Shown piece by piece: positions 1-6,076 of a stretch of DNA of 11,687 nt (position 1 is its first letter; every line of letters begins with the position of its first letter). Below the pieces are notes generated by a model. It was not told the DNA's origin. It did no database searches and saw only the letters and a list, made by a program, of their open reading frames with translations. The position numbers were made by a program, and so were the translations under genes. The DNA is from JAGKXB01 sp964498835 (GTDB lineage: Bacteria > Pseudomonadota > Gammaproteobacteria > Burkholderiales > Burkholderiaceae_D): contig CAZCIX010000056.1 in the NCBI GenBank assembly GCA_964498835.1, forward strand, positions 1 to 11,687. Reading direction: 5' to 3'.

Positions 1-55
1 AAATCCAGTGTACATCTTTGGTGTACCGTGAGTTCGAATCTCACCCTTTCCGCCA
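1..55 (+). tRNA. tRNA-Ser, 3' part (cut by the window edge)
   Basis: The 3' half of a serine tRNA. The T arm is GTGAG (28-32), loop TTCGAAT, then CTCAC (40-44). The 3' acceptor strand CCTTTCC (45-51) is followed by discriminator G (52) and an encoded CCA (53-55). A long variable arm is visible: GTACA (10-14) pairs with TGTAC (22-26). A long variable arm with discriminator G points to serine. Bases 4-8 (TCCAG) look like the 3' strand of the anticodon stem, so 1-3 (AAA) would be the last anticodon base and positions 37-38. The anticodon therefore probably ends in A (UGA, GGA or CGA) and is not GCU. The 5' half lies outside the window. Confidence 0.9.
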
Positions 56-76
56 AAAATTCAGTAGTCACGGTAT

Positions 77-108
77 AAAAAAACGCTCCTTAATCGGGGC
101 GTTTTTTA
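77..108. terminator. Bidirectional rho-independent terminator
   Basis: An ACGCTCC stem (83-89) pairs with GGGGCGT (96-102) around a six-base loop. A-runs and T-runs on both sides (77-83 and 102-107) extend the stem and give a U tract whichever strand is read. It ends tRNA-Ser transcription on the plus strand. On the minus strand it overlaps the stop codon of the toxin gene (106-108), so it should also end the toxin-antitoxin transcript. Confidence 0.85.
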
Positions 109-387
109 TAAGCCAAGTTCGCTATGCGAACCGAGTCGCACGAGCCGCAAGGTTTCAGCGCCTGGTTTTTGGTAGATCAACACCAAGTCGGGTTTGATGT
201 GGCAATCCCGATGGTCTTTCCATTCGCCGGTCAGCATGTGATCACAGTAACGCGGTTCAAGTAATTGATCGTTTGCCAGCCTATCTACCAGAGGGAACAA
301 GTCAGCGTCTAGCGTTGCCCTGTGTTGGCCTTTTGACTCACGCTTGTAGTCGCGCTTGAACTGCGTTGTCCATTCAATCTTCCGCAT
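106..387 (-). CDS. yafQ: YafQ-type toxin of a type II toxin-antitoxin system (RelE/ParE superfamily)
   Basis: A 93-residue protein, the usual length of YafQ toxins, which are ribosome-dependent mRNA endonucleases. The family core is visible: C48-D49-H50, G54-x-W56, R60-D61-x-H63, P66-D67, L70-I71-Y72, R84-L85-G86-S87-H88. H50, H63 and D67 match the positions I recall as catalytic in E. coli YafQ, and H88 matches its H87. The Phe that I recall as functional four residues after that last His is Gly here (the end reads SELGL), so activity may be altered. The start ATG lies inside the 3' end of the antitoxin gene (14-base overlap), which suggests translational coupling. The stop codon is embedded in the terminator. 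Expected role: growth arrest by mRNA cleavage when the antitoxin is degraded. The family is sure; activity is not. Confidence 0.93.
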   Translation of the reverse strand: MRKIEWTTQFKRDYKRESKGQHRATLDADLFPLVDRLANDQLLEPRYCDHMLTGEWKDHRDCHIKPDLVLIYQKPGAETLRLVRLGSHSELGL

Positions 388-637
388 TGAGTGCTGCTTT
401 TAGGTCAGCGATGCTGTTGACTTGTGGCAAATTGCCGGCGCGGGCCTCTTTCATGGCAGCAATGGTGGTGGCATTGGGAATCAATGGATCGAAAGGTAAC
501 GCGTGTTCACGCGCCACCTTCGTCAGAAGCAGTCTTACAGCATCAGACACGGTAAGTCCCATAGCGGCCAATACGGCAGCGGCCTCCTCTTTGATGGCCC
601 CGTCGATGCGGGTCTGTACAAGCTGGTTTGCAGCCAT
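374..637 (-). CDS. dinJ: DinJ/RelB-family antitoxin
   Basis: An 87-residue antitoxin, first gene of the pair. The N-terminal half resembles E. coli DinJ closely (MAAN..., then VLAAMGL-T-VSDAVR and LLTKVAREHALPFD at about residues 22-50). It should form the ribbon-helix-helix dimer that binds DNA. The more variable C-terminal part (51-87) would wrap and neutralise the toxin. It overlaps the toxin start by 14 bases in the order antitoxin then toxin, standard for the dinJ-yafQ type. A strong Shine-Dalgarno (AAGGAGA on the minus strand, plus coordinates 645-651) fixes the ATG at 637. A perfect palindrome just upstream is the likely autoregulatory operator. GC is visibly higher than in nearby core genes (about 58 percent at 421-480 by hand count, against about 43 percent at 3841-3900 in gpmA). 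Confidence 0.94.
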   Translation of the reverse strand: MAANQLVQTRIDGAIKEEAAAVLAAMGLTVSDAVRLLLTKVAREHALPFDPLIPNATTIAAMKEARAGNLPQVNSIADLKAALNAED

Positions 638-657
638 GGCCGTTTCTCCTTGTGTTA

Positions 658-690
658 GATTGAATTACATTGTAATTCAAAAATTCAATC
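658..690 (-). promoter_or_regulatory. Putative operator/promoter of the dinJ-yafQ operon
   Basis: A perfect inverted repeat of 9-base arms, TTGAATTAC (660-668) and GTAATTCAA (672-680), surrounds a 3-base centre. A second perfect pair, GATTGAATT (658-666) and AATTCAATC (682-690), is nested around it, so three AATTCAA-type half sites lie in 33 bases. On the minus strand the centre reads TACAAT (669-674), a fair -10 box; I see no good -35. The site lies about 20 bases upstream of the antitoxin start, where RelB/DinJ-type antitoxins bind to repress their own operon. The remaining bases up to the gpsA stop (691-813) show no gene and no convincing terminator. Confidence 0.6.
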
Positions 691-813
691 TGGATGTTGA
701 TACAAGCCGCCGACACCAGAATTGTAGAGTGTCCATTGCACCTTTATCGAAGGCCACCATACGGCGTAATGCGCTTTGCTTATTGATGCCCTACTTAATT
801 ACTTAGCAAATTT

Positions 814-1827
814 TTATGAAGTTTCGTCTTTAGGATTGCGTGACAGCAAATGCGTCAGCATAGTCTGCGGCTTGTCGCCATCGAATAAGACGGCGGCGAC
901 TGCGTTGGTGATGGGCATTTCTACACCTAGTTTGTTGGCTAGGGCGCGGACGACTTGGGCGCACGGGACGCCTTCTGCGACGTGTCCAAGTTCTGCGACA
1001 ATGGAGGAGAGGGTTTTGCCTTGTGCTAGGGCGAGTCCTACGGTGCGGTTGCGGGATAAATTGCCAGTGCTGGTGAGGATTAAATCGCCGATGCCGGTTA
1101 ATCCCATAAATGTTTCAGTACGACCACCCAATACACTGCCCAAGCGCGTAATTTCTGCCAAACCACGGGTAATAAGAGCTGCACGTGCATTCAAGCCTAG
1201 TTGTAAACCATCAGCGATACCCGTCGCAATAGCGAGGATGTTTTTCACCGCACCGCCAACTTCGACACCAACGACATCATCAGTGGAGTAGATACGGATA
1301 TTGTCGCCATGCAATGCCGTTACAACTGCATCACGTAGAGAGGTGGAGTGAGAGGCAATCGTCAAAGCGCATGGCAAGCCACGTGCGACTTCTTGTGCGA
1401 AAGATGGGCCGGATAAGACGCCGCAGGGAATTTTTTCACCAAAAATATTGTGCACAATTTGGTGCGGCAGCAAGTGGCTGTCTTTTTCAAATCCTTTGCA
1501 CAACCAAATAATGTTGGCAATTGGGTAAGGTTGGATTTGTTCTAATAGTTGACGTAGTCCAGCTACCGGTGACGCGATAATAAGTAGTGATTGTTGTTCA
1601 TGCGAATTCGTATTTGTCACATGAAGCATTGCCTCATCAAAATTGGCACTCAAACGTAGCGTTTTCGGTAAGGCAAAACCAGGGAGATAAAGCGTGTTTT
1701 CTTGTTGTTCTTTCGCCTGCTCCATGGCATCGGCATTACGGCCCCACAATACGACTTGATGGCGATTGGCAAGGGTGATGGCTAAAGCAGTGCCCCACGC
1801 GCCGGCACCTAGTATTGTGATATTCAT
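814..1827 (-). CDS. gpsA: Glycerol-3-phosphate dehydrogenase [NAD(P)+], GpsA
   Basis: Cytoplasmic enzyme that reduces dihydroxyacetone phosphate to sn-glycerol 3-phosphate, the backbone of phospholipids. From ATG at 1827 the protein has 337 residues, normal for the family. The N-terminal Rossmann motif G7-A-G-A-W-G-T is present. LSGPSFAQEVA lies at about 138-148, and GGAVKN (K195 as likely catalytic lysine) runs into GIADGL. TGIGDL-x-LT lies at about 244-252. A GTG nine bases upstream is in frame, giving 340 residues. I chose the ATG because it overlaps the upstream stop as ATGA, typical of translational coupling, and because GpsA normally begins just before the ILGAGAWG strand. It is the last gene of the minus-strand block with secB. 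No clear terminator follows. Confidence 0.97.
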   Translation of the reverse strand: MNITILGAGAWGTALAITLANRHQVVLWGRNADAMEQAKEQQENTLYLPGFALPKTLRLSANFDEAMLHVTNTNSHEQQSLLIIASPVAGLRQLLEQIQPYPIANIIWLCKGFEKDSHLLPHQIVHNIFGEKIPCGVLSGPSFAQEVARGLPCALTIASHSTSLRDAVVTALHGDNIRIYSTDDVVGVEVGGAVKNILAIATGIADGLQLGLNARAALITRGLAEITRLGSVLGGRTETFMGLTGIGDLILTSTGNLSRNRTVGLALAQGKTLSSIVAELGHVAEGVPCAQVVRALANKLGVEMPITNAVAAVLFDGDKPQTMLTHLLSRNPKDETS

Positions 1828-2279
1828 TCGCCCCACACTTCAGTGCGTTTGATATAGCCACTTTGGCCATCAATATGTTGTACTTTTAGCCAGCCTGATG
1901 CGGCCGGTTCAGTCAATTCAAGTAATACATTCTTGTTGGCGCTAAATACAATGTTGGCACTATCATTCGGGTTGCTGCGAATCTTGGCATTGGGAACTGT
2001 CACGATCACATTACGTTTTGAACTCAATACTTTGGATTCAATCCAAAACATGTCGCCGTTGAAATCGCGCACTTTATTCCACTCGCCATACGTGAGGATG
2101 ACTTCGACGGGCATGCCGCGCGGTGCAATAAAAACCTTGCCGGCCTTGTATGACGGTGCGTCATACAAAATAGCTGGACCACTCGCAACGGATTTGAAAT
2201 CAAAGGCATGGCTTGAGCCAGTTACGACGAATAAACTAAAAAGTGAACCAAAGAACGCGATTGGAAGGCGAAATGTCAT
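1824..2279 (-). CDS. Secreted protein with two SH3-like domains
   Basis: A 151-residue protein with an N-terminal signal peptide: hydrophobic segment at about 6-20 and a likely signal peptidase I site after S-H-A at residue 25. The mature part seems to hold two bacterial SH3-like (SH3b) units, about residues 30-85 (PSYKAG..., MPVEV, GEWNKV, W79) and 92-148 (ANIRSNP-like start at AKIRSNP, then SGWLKV and GYI). This is the SH3_4/SH3_3 type found in periplasmic proteins of Burkholderiales. Such domains often bind peptidoglycan or peptides; a specific role here is unknown. Its stop overlaps the gpsA start as ATGA, and it begins 5 bases after the secB stop, so the three are likely co-transcribed. 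Confidence 0.85.
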   Translation of the reverse strand: MTFRLPIAFFGSLFSLFVVTGSSHAFDFKSVASGPAILYDAPSYKAGKVFIAPRGMPVEVILTYGEWNKVRDFNGDMFWIESKVLSSKRNVIVTVPNAKIRSNPNDSANIVFSANKNVLLELTEPAASGWLKVQHIDGQSGYIKRTEVWGE

Positions 2280-2284
2280 TCGGT

Positions 2285-2773
2285 TTAATGTGTCATGGTT
2301 GAGGAAACGTTTTGTTGTGCATCTGATTTGGAAGCGGTTTCCCTTTCGGCTTCCAGACGTTGTTGGTAGAACACTTCAAAATTAATTTCAGCCAAATGCA
2401 CTGGTGGGAATCCGGAGCGCGTGATCGCATCTGCAATGTTGGCGCGCAAATATGGATACAAAATGTTAGGGCAGCCTATGCCTAGCAAAGGATCAAGTTG
2501 TTCTGCTGGAATGTTGCGTGCTTCAAAAATACCGGCTTGTTTACCTTCAACGAGAAAAGCTACTTTTTCTTTGATTTTTGCTGTTACGGTAATTGTTACT
2601 GTTGATTCAAAAATCCCTTCATCCAACATTTCAGCGCCAACGGCGACAGAGACTTCGACTGAAGGAGCCTCTTGTTCTAAAAATATACTGGGTGAATTGG
2701 GTTGTTCTAAAGACAAATCTTTGAGATAGACGCGTTGAATTTGGAATATGGGTTGTAAATTTTCGTCAGACAT
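2285..2773 (-). CDS. secB: Protein-export chaperone SecB
   Basis: A homotetrameric cytoplasmic chaperone that holds precursor proteins unfolded and delivers them to SecA. Its 162 residues match the family length. Diagnostic stretches are FQIQRVYLKDLSLEQPNSP near the N terminus (about 10-28), the acidic EVSVAVGAE strand at about 40-48, and the later block with GIGCPNILYPYLR (about 97-109) and GFPPVHLAEINFE (about 121-133). The C-terminal tail is polar, as usual. The Shine-Dalgarno upstream of ATG is weak (AAGAAAG). It follows grxC after a gap of 113 bases, so it may have its own promoter. SecB next to GrxC is a common arrangement in Proteobacteria. Confidence 0.98.
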   Translation of the reverse strand: MSDENLQPIFQIQRVYLKDLSLEQPNSPSIFLEQEAPSVEVSVAVGAEMLDEGIFESTVTITVTAKIKEKVAFLVEGKQAGIFEARNIPAEQLDPLLGIGCPNILYPYLRANIADAITRSGFPPVHLAEINFEVFYQQRLEAERETASKSDAQQNVSSTMTH

Positions 2774-2829
2774 GAATTGCTTTCTTCGATTAAGGTAAAA
2801 GTAATAGGCAATGGGAAATGCTAAGAGTG

Positions 2830-2859
2830 TTGATTAAGGATGATAATTCAAATAATCAA
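2830..2859. repeat. Inverted repeat between grxC and secB
   Basis: Perfect 7-base arms TTGATTA (2830-2836) and TAATCAA (2853-2859) are separated by 16 bases in the AT-rich gap upstream of secB. No U tract follows on either strand, so it is not an obvious terminator. It could be a binding site for a regulator, or chance in AT-rich DNA. Confidence 0.3.
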
Positions 2860-2886
2860 GGTAATTCAGAAATTAAAATCACAAAT

Positions 2887-3150
2887 TTATTCTGCATTTA
2901 AGAGCGTATCCAGTTGGCCGACACGATTTAATGCAGATAAGTCGTCATAGCCACCAACATGCGTGCCCCCGATATAAATTTGCGGTACGGTGCGGCGTCC
3001 GGTTTTTTCCATCATGACGATGCGTTGAGCAGGATCTAAATCGACGCGAATTTTTTCGATAGCTGTCACGCCTTTAGAGGCCAAAAGACGCTCCGCCATC
3101 GTGCAATAAGGGCAGTTGGCAGTGCCGTATAGGATAACGTGCGCCGTCAT
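2887..3150 (-). CDS. grxC: Glutaredoxin 3 (GrxC)
   Basis: A small cytoplasmic thiol-disulfide oxidoreductase that reduces disulfides with glutathione. It has 87 residues, typical for GrxC. The dithiol active site C13-P-Y-C16 follows the first strand (VILYGTANCPYC). The cis-proline motif TVPQIYIGG (about 54-62) and the GGYDDL stretch (66-71) that contacts glutathione are intact. Its start overlaps the stop of the rhodanese gene as ATGA (bases 3147-3150), so the two are translationally coupled. The pairing of a rhodanese with a glutaredoxin upstream of secB is a known Burkholderiales arrangement and suggests a shared sulfur or redox role. Confidence 0.97.
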   Translation of the reverse strand: MTAHVILYGTANCPYCTMAERLLASKGVTAIEKIRVDLDPAQRIVMMEKTGRRTVPQIYIGGTHVGGYDDLSALNRVGQLDTLLNAE

Positions 3151-3560
3151 GCTAACTTCACCTTGCTAGTTGGCAAACCTTGCGCTTGCCAGGCATCTAA
3201 ACCACCATCCAGGCTGAACACTGTATTAAAATCATGCTTTCTGAGTTGCGCGACTGCTTTTGAGGCAGAAAATCCGGACTGGCACACGACAATCAATGTT
3301 TTTGATTTGCTTTTTGCTAATTCTCCCACTCTGTTGTTGAGGTCCTTGAGTGGGATATTTTTTGATCCGCGCAAATGAACAGCGTTAAATTGTGTGGTAT
3401 CACGTACGTCAAGAATCGTTGTTTTACCTTGGTTAATTAATTGCGTCGCTTGTAGCAATGAAACTTTTTGACCTCTGTTTTGCAGAGCAGGCCAAAGCAA
3501 GGCGATGCCTGATACGAGTGCAGATCCGATGATAAAAAGGTTGTCTATGATGAATTTCAC
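3147..3560 (-). CDS. Membrane-anchored single-domain rhodanese
   Basis: A 137-residue protein. Residues 5-25 form one hydrophobic segment that should anchor it in the inner membrane, and the rest is one rhodanese domain (about 33-133). The domain motifs are visible: TTILDVRD (47-54), HLRGSKNIPL (62-71), and the active loop starting at C93 (CQSGFSAS), followed by LDGGLDAW (about 117-124). Rhodaneses carry sulfur on this Cys as a persulfide. The loop has Phe at the position where many family members have Arg, so substrate choice may differ. It is the first gene of the minus-strand block and overlaps grxC by four bases. A TATAAT box lies 60 bases upstream. Function beyond sulfur transfer or redox is not known. 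Confidence 0.92.
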   Translation of the reverse strand: MKFIIDNLFIIGSALVSGIALLWPALQNRGQKVSLLQATQLINQGKTTILDVRDTTQFNAVHLRGSKNIPLKDLNNRVGELAKSKSKTLIVVCQSGFSASKAVAQLRKHDFNTVFSLDGGLDAWQAQGLPTSKVKLA

Positions 3561-3619
3561 GATAATCCAATTGCTTAAAAAATGTTCAAATTTATGGTCG
3601 ATTTGTGTTTAAACCGCGC

Positions 3620-3648
3620 ATTATAAAATAGAAGCAGAAAAAGAATTT
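3620..3648 (-). promoter_or_regulatory. Putative promoter of the rhodanese-grxC(-secB) operon
   Basis: Read on the minus strand, 3620-3625 is a perfect TATAAT. Seventeen bases upstream is AAATTC (3643-3648), a poor -35 box. Transcription would start about 50 bases before the rhodanese ATG. The same AT-rich gap must drive gpmA on the plus strand. For that, TTGATG (3649-3654) with TATTAA (3673-3678) at 18-base spacing is a possible but weak pair. Confidence 0.4.
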
Positions 3649-3704
3649 TTGATGTGAATTTTTAAGATTTTTTATTAACAACTTTTTATTATTTTTATTT
3701 CATT

Positions 3705-4451
3705 ATGTACAAAATTGTATTGATGCGTCATGGCGAATCCACTTGGAATTTAGAAAATCGGTTTACTGGTTGGACTGACGTCGATTTGACCGAAAAAGGT
3801 ATAGCTGAAGCTAAGAGTGCAGGAGATGTATTGCAAAAGGCGGGATTGAGTTTTGATCTTGCTTATACCTCGGTGTTAAAACGCGCGATTCGTACACTTT
3901 ATCTGACGCTTGATGCGATGGATTTAATGTGGATACCTGTGAAGCATGACTGGCGTTTGAATGAACGTCATTACGGTGCTTTGCAAGGATTGGATAAAAC
4001 AGAAACAGCTGCGTTATATGGTGATGATCAGGTTTTGGTATGGCGCCGTAGTTACGATACACCACCACCATCATTGGAAAAAAATGATGCACGTACTTCA
4101 TATAATGATCCTCGTTATGCTGCTTTGTCAGAAGCAGAAATTCCATTGACGGAATGTTTGAAAGATACCGTTGCACGTGTTATGCCAGTGTGGAATGACT
4201 CGATTGCACCAGCAATTCGTGAAGGCAAGAAAATTCTTATCTCAGCGCATGGCAATAGCTTGCGTGCTCTGATCAAAATGTTAGATGGCATTAGCGATGC
4301 TGATATTGTCAATTTGAATATTCCTAATGGTCAGCCATTGGTGTATGAATTGGATGCCGATTTAAAACCTATCAAACATTACTACTTGGGTGATGCGGCA
4401 GCGATTGATAAAGCCATGCAAGCCGTCGCCAATCAAGGTAAAGCAAAATAG
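3705..4451 (+). CDS. gpmA: 2,3-bisphosphoglycerate-dependent phosphoglycerate mutase, GpmA
   Basis: A glycolytic and gluconeogenic enzyme that interconverts 3- and 2-phosphoglycerate. Its 248 residues match the dPGM family exactly. The signature L6-M-R-H-G-E-S-T-W carries the phospho-histidine H9 next to R8. NRFTGWTDVDLT (17-28) is the substrate loop, LNERHYG (85-91) contains E87, the likely acid, and SAHGNSLRAL (180-189) gives the second histidine H182. All catalytic residues are present. I see no Shine-Dalgarno: the 40 bases before the ATG are almost only A and T. The envC gene follows after 14 bases, so the two are probably co-transcribed. Its location facing away from the rhodanese-grxC-secB block is a conserved arrangement. 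Confidence 0.98.
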   Translation: MYKIVLMRHGESTWNLENRFTGWTDVDLTEKGIAEAKSAGDVLQKAGLSFDLAYTSVLKRAIRTLYLTLDAMDLMWIPVKHDWRLNERHYGALQGLDKTETAALYGDDQVLVWRRSYDTPPPSLEKNDARTSYNDPRYAALSEAEIPLTECLKDTVARVMPVWNDSIAPAIREGKKILISAHGNSLRALIKMLDGISDADIVNLNIPNGQPLVYELDADLKPIKHYYLGDAAAIDKAMQAVANQGKAK

Positions 4452-4465
4452 CAAAGTAGCAAAAT

Positions 4466-5860
4466 ATGCGTTTGAAGATTCAAAAATTGGCTTGCGCGTT
4501 GTTGGTAGGGATGTGCTGGGCATTCTTGCCAATAACCTTGGTGCAAGCGTCGACACATGCGACTGAGCGTAGTAAACAAAGAAGCATGGCAGAAGCGGAA
4601 AGCGCTGCCTTGCATGCGAAGCTTGATAAATTAAAGCAAGAAATTACAAAAACCAGTTCAGCCAAAGACTCCGCTGCGGATACCTTGGCACAGTCTGAAA
4701 AAGCGATTTCCAATGCCAATAGAAATTTACGTAATTTGACGCAAGAGCAGTCTTATACTGAAAACAAATTAAAAGAATTATTAAGACAGCATGCTGAGTT
4801 AAGTCATACGATTAATTTGCAGCAAAAAGAATTGGCAAAGTTGTTACGTGTGCAATACGTTGCTGGTAATGAAGATCGGATGAAATATTTGTTGTCGGGT
4901 GACAATCCCAATCGTATCAATCGCGAATTGCAATACATGACTTATGTGTCGCAAGCACAGGCCAAATGGGTGAATGGTTTGCGTATCAATTTACAACAAA
5001 TTGAAATGAACCAAGCTAAAACGCAAGATGCACAAAATGCGATCAAAGAAATCGTCCAAGAAAAGCGCGAGCAAAAAACCATTTTAGAAAATGAAAAAAA
5101 CAAACGAAGCGCGTTGTTATCTACGTTATCCGAGAAGTTGGCTGTCCAACGTAAAGAAGCGGATAACTTGACACGTGACGAACAACGTTTGACGCGTTTG
5201 GTGGAAAAGCTTGCCAAACTGGAAGAGCAAGCAAAAATTGAGGCTGCGAATAGGGAAAAACGCCGTTTACAGCAATTGGCAGAGGAAAAACGGAAGAAAG
5301 ATAAGAAAGATCAAAAAAATCAAATTGCTAAAAATACGAATAAACAAACAAAAGAACGTAATCAATCCGAAGCTCATTTAGCAGATAGCGATGCAAATTC
5401 CTCTAAAAATGATATCGAGGTTGTGGGGATTGAAAAAAATACCCAAGAAACTGAGCACACGTTTGCACGCTTGCGCGGTCAATTGAAATTGCCAGTACGT
5501 GGCACTTTGACTGCGCGCTATGGTAGCAAGCATGTTGATGGAGTGAGTGGAAAAGGTATTTTTATTCGCGCTACAGAAGGAGCCGAAATTAAATCCGTGG
5601 CAAGTGGAAAAATCGTGTTTTCCGATTGGTTACGTGGGTTTGGCAATTTGATTATTGTTGATCATGGTGGGCAGTACTTGAGTATTTATGGTAACAACCA
5701 AACTTTGTTCAAACGTGCCGGAGAAACGGTTAAAGCTGGTGACACTATTGCAAGTGCGGGGAGCAGCGGTGGCAATGAGCAATCAGGTTTATACTTCGAA
5801 CTTCGGTATCAGGGACGCGCATTCGATCCTATGAGTTGGACTGCGGTAGCTAATAAGTGA
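4466..5860 (+). CDS. envC: EnvC-like murein hydrolase activator (degenerate M23/LytM domain)
   Basis: A periplasmic factor expected to switch on N-acetylmuramoyl-L-alanine amidases during septum splitting. The 464 residues begin with a signal peptide (cleavage likely after V-Q-A, residue 28). Two long coiled-coil regions follow (about 40-130 and 165-285), then a Lys/Asn-rich linker (276-330), and a LytM/M23 fold (about 338-459: KLPVRG, GNLIIVDHG, GDTIASAGSSG). The zinc ligands of active M23 peptidases are missing. The HxxxD region reads GKGIFI with Gly362 and Phe366, and the HxH region reads GLYFELR with Gly441 and Tyr443. That loss is characteristic of EnvC activators rather than true endopeptidases. 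A start without Shine-Dalgarno lies 14 bases after gpmA. Confidence 0.93.
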   Translation: MRLKIQKLACALLVGMCWAFLPITLVQASTHATERSKQRSMAEAESAALHAKLDKLKQEITKTSSAKDSAADTLAQSEKAISNANRNLRNLTQEQSYTENKLKELLRQHAELSHTINLQQKELAKLLRVQYVAGNEDRMKYLLSGDNPNRINRELQYMTYVSQAQAKWVNGLRINLQQIEMNQAKTQDAQNAIKEIVQEKREQKTILENEKNKRSALLSTLSEKLAVQRKEADNLTRDEQRLTRLVEKLAKLEEQAKIEAANREKRRLQQLAEEKRKKDKKDQKNQIAKNTNKQTKERNQSEAHLADSDANSSKNDIEVVGIEKNTQETEHTFARLRGQLKLPVRGTLTARYGSKHVDGVSGKGIFIRATEGAEIKSVASGKIVFSDWLRGFGNLIIVDHGGQYLSIYGNNQTLFKRAGETVKAGDTIASAGSSGGNEQSGLYFELRYQGRAFDPMSWTAVANK

Positions 5861-6076
5861 CAAAAAATAAAATGAGACTATCCATTGTCTTCCATCATGC
5901 CATTGGGAGTGATGGTAATACGGAAAAGCTTAATTTAGCAGTAAACGAGGCAAGACGCAGGGTTCCCGTCTAAACCCGCGAGAGCGACGGTGTTAATGGA
6001 CAATTTCGAATAAACAATATATCAGCAATACACAATATCAGTAATACAAATCAAGAAAGTGAAGATTGGGTGAAAA
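5861..6076 (+). other. envC-ctpA intergenic region with alternative RNA pairings
   Basis: This 216-base gap contains a hairpin, CCATCA (5892-5897) with TGATGG (5910-5915). A GC-richer block at 5953-5990 follows, where several stems compete: AGACG (5953-5957) with CGTCT (5967-5971), GGGTT (5960-5964) with AACCC (5973-5977), CCGTC (5966-5970) with GACGG (5986-5990), and CGC-GAGA-GCG (5977-5986). No U tract follows, so it is not a standard terminator. It could be a leader element of ctpA, a processing site or a degenerate repeat. The last 70 bases are AT-rich and lead to GGGTGAAAA just before the ctpA ATG. I recognise no known riboswitch class. Confidence 0.35.
5872..5973 (+). CDS. Doubtful 33-codon ORF between envC and ctpA
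   Basis: An ATG-to-TAA frame of 33 residues starts MRLSIVFHHAIG and ends ARRRVPV. It begins 11 bases after the envC stop, on the same strand, and ends inside the structured block. No Shine-Dalgarno precedes it and I recognise no family. It is listed because it fills about half of an otherwise empty gap in a co-directional cluster and could be a leader peptide. Chance is at least as likely. Confidence 0.15.
   Translation: MRLSIVFHHAIGSDGNTEKLNLAVNEARRRVPV

Noticed and set aside
366..806. Long plus-strand open frame antisense to the antitoxin and through the following gap
   Set aside because: It runs opposite a clear dinJ gene and its operator, has no family resemblance and no Shine-Dalgarno. 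It is a shadow of a GC-richer gene.
770..815. Terminator for gpsA from TTTGCT (777-782) and AGCAAA (805-810)
   Set aside because: The loop is over 20 bases, and the only T run follows on the plus strand, the wrong direction for gpsA.
3811..4176. Minus-strand frame of about 120 codons inside gpmA, and a His-rich plus-strand frame at 3961-4149
   Set aside because: Both lie within an intact, catalytically complete gpmA. The His run comes from reading CAC/CAT triplets in the wrong frame.
4942..5217. Minus-strand frame inside envC
   Set aside because: It is antisense to the coiled-coil region, where repeated Lys/Glu/Gln codons rarely give stops on the other strand.
4466..5860. Active M23 endopeptidase
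   Set aside because: The residues that should bind zinc are Gly362, Phe366, Gly441 and Tyr443, so the domain should be a non-catalytic activator of EnvC type.
5953..5977. H-type pseudoknot (AGACG/CGTCT with GGGTT/AACCC), possibly a PreQ1-like riboswitch
   Set aside because: The linker crossing the first stem would be one base for five base pairs, which is too short. No known ligand-binding consensus fits. Competing stems are the better reading.
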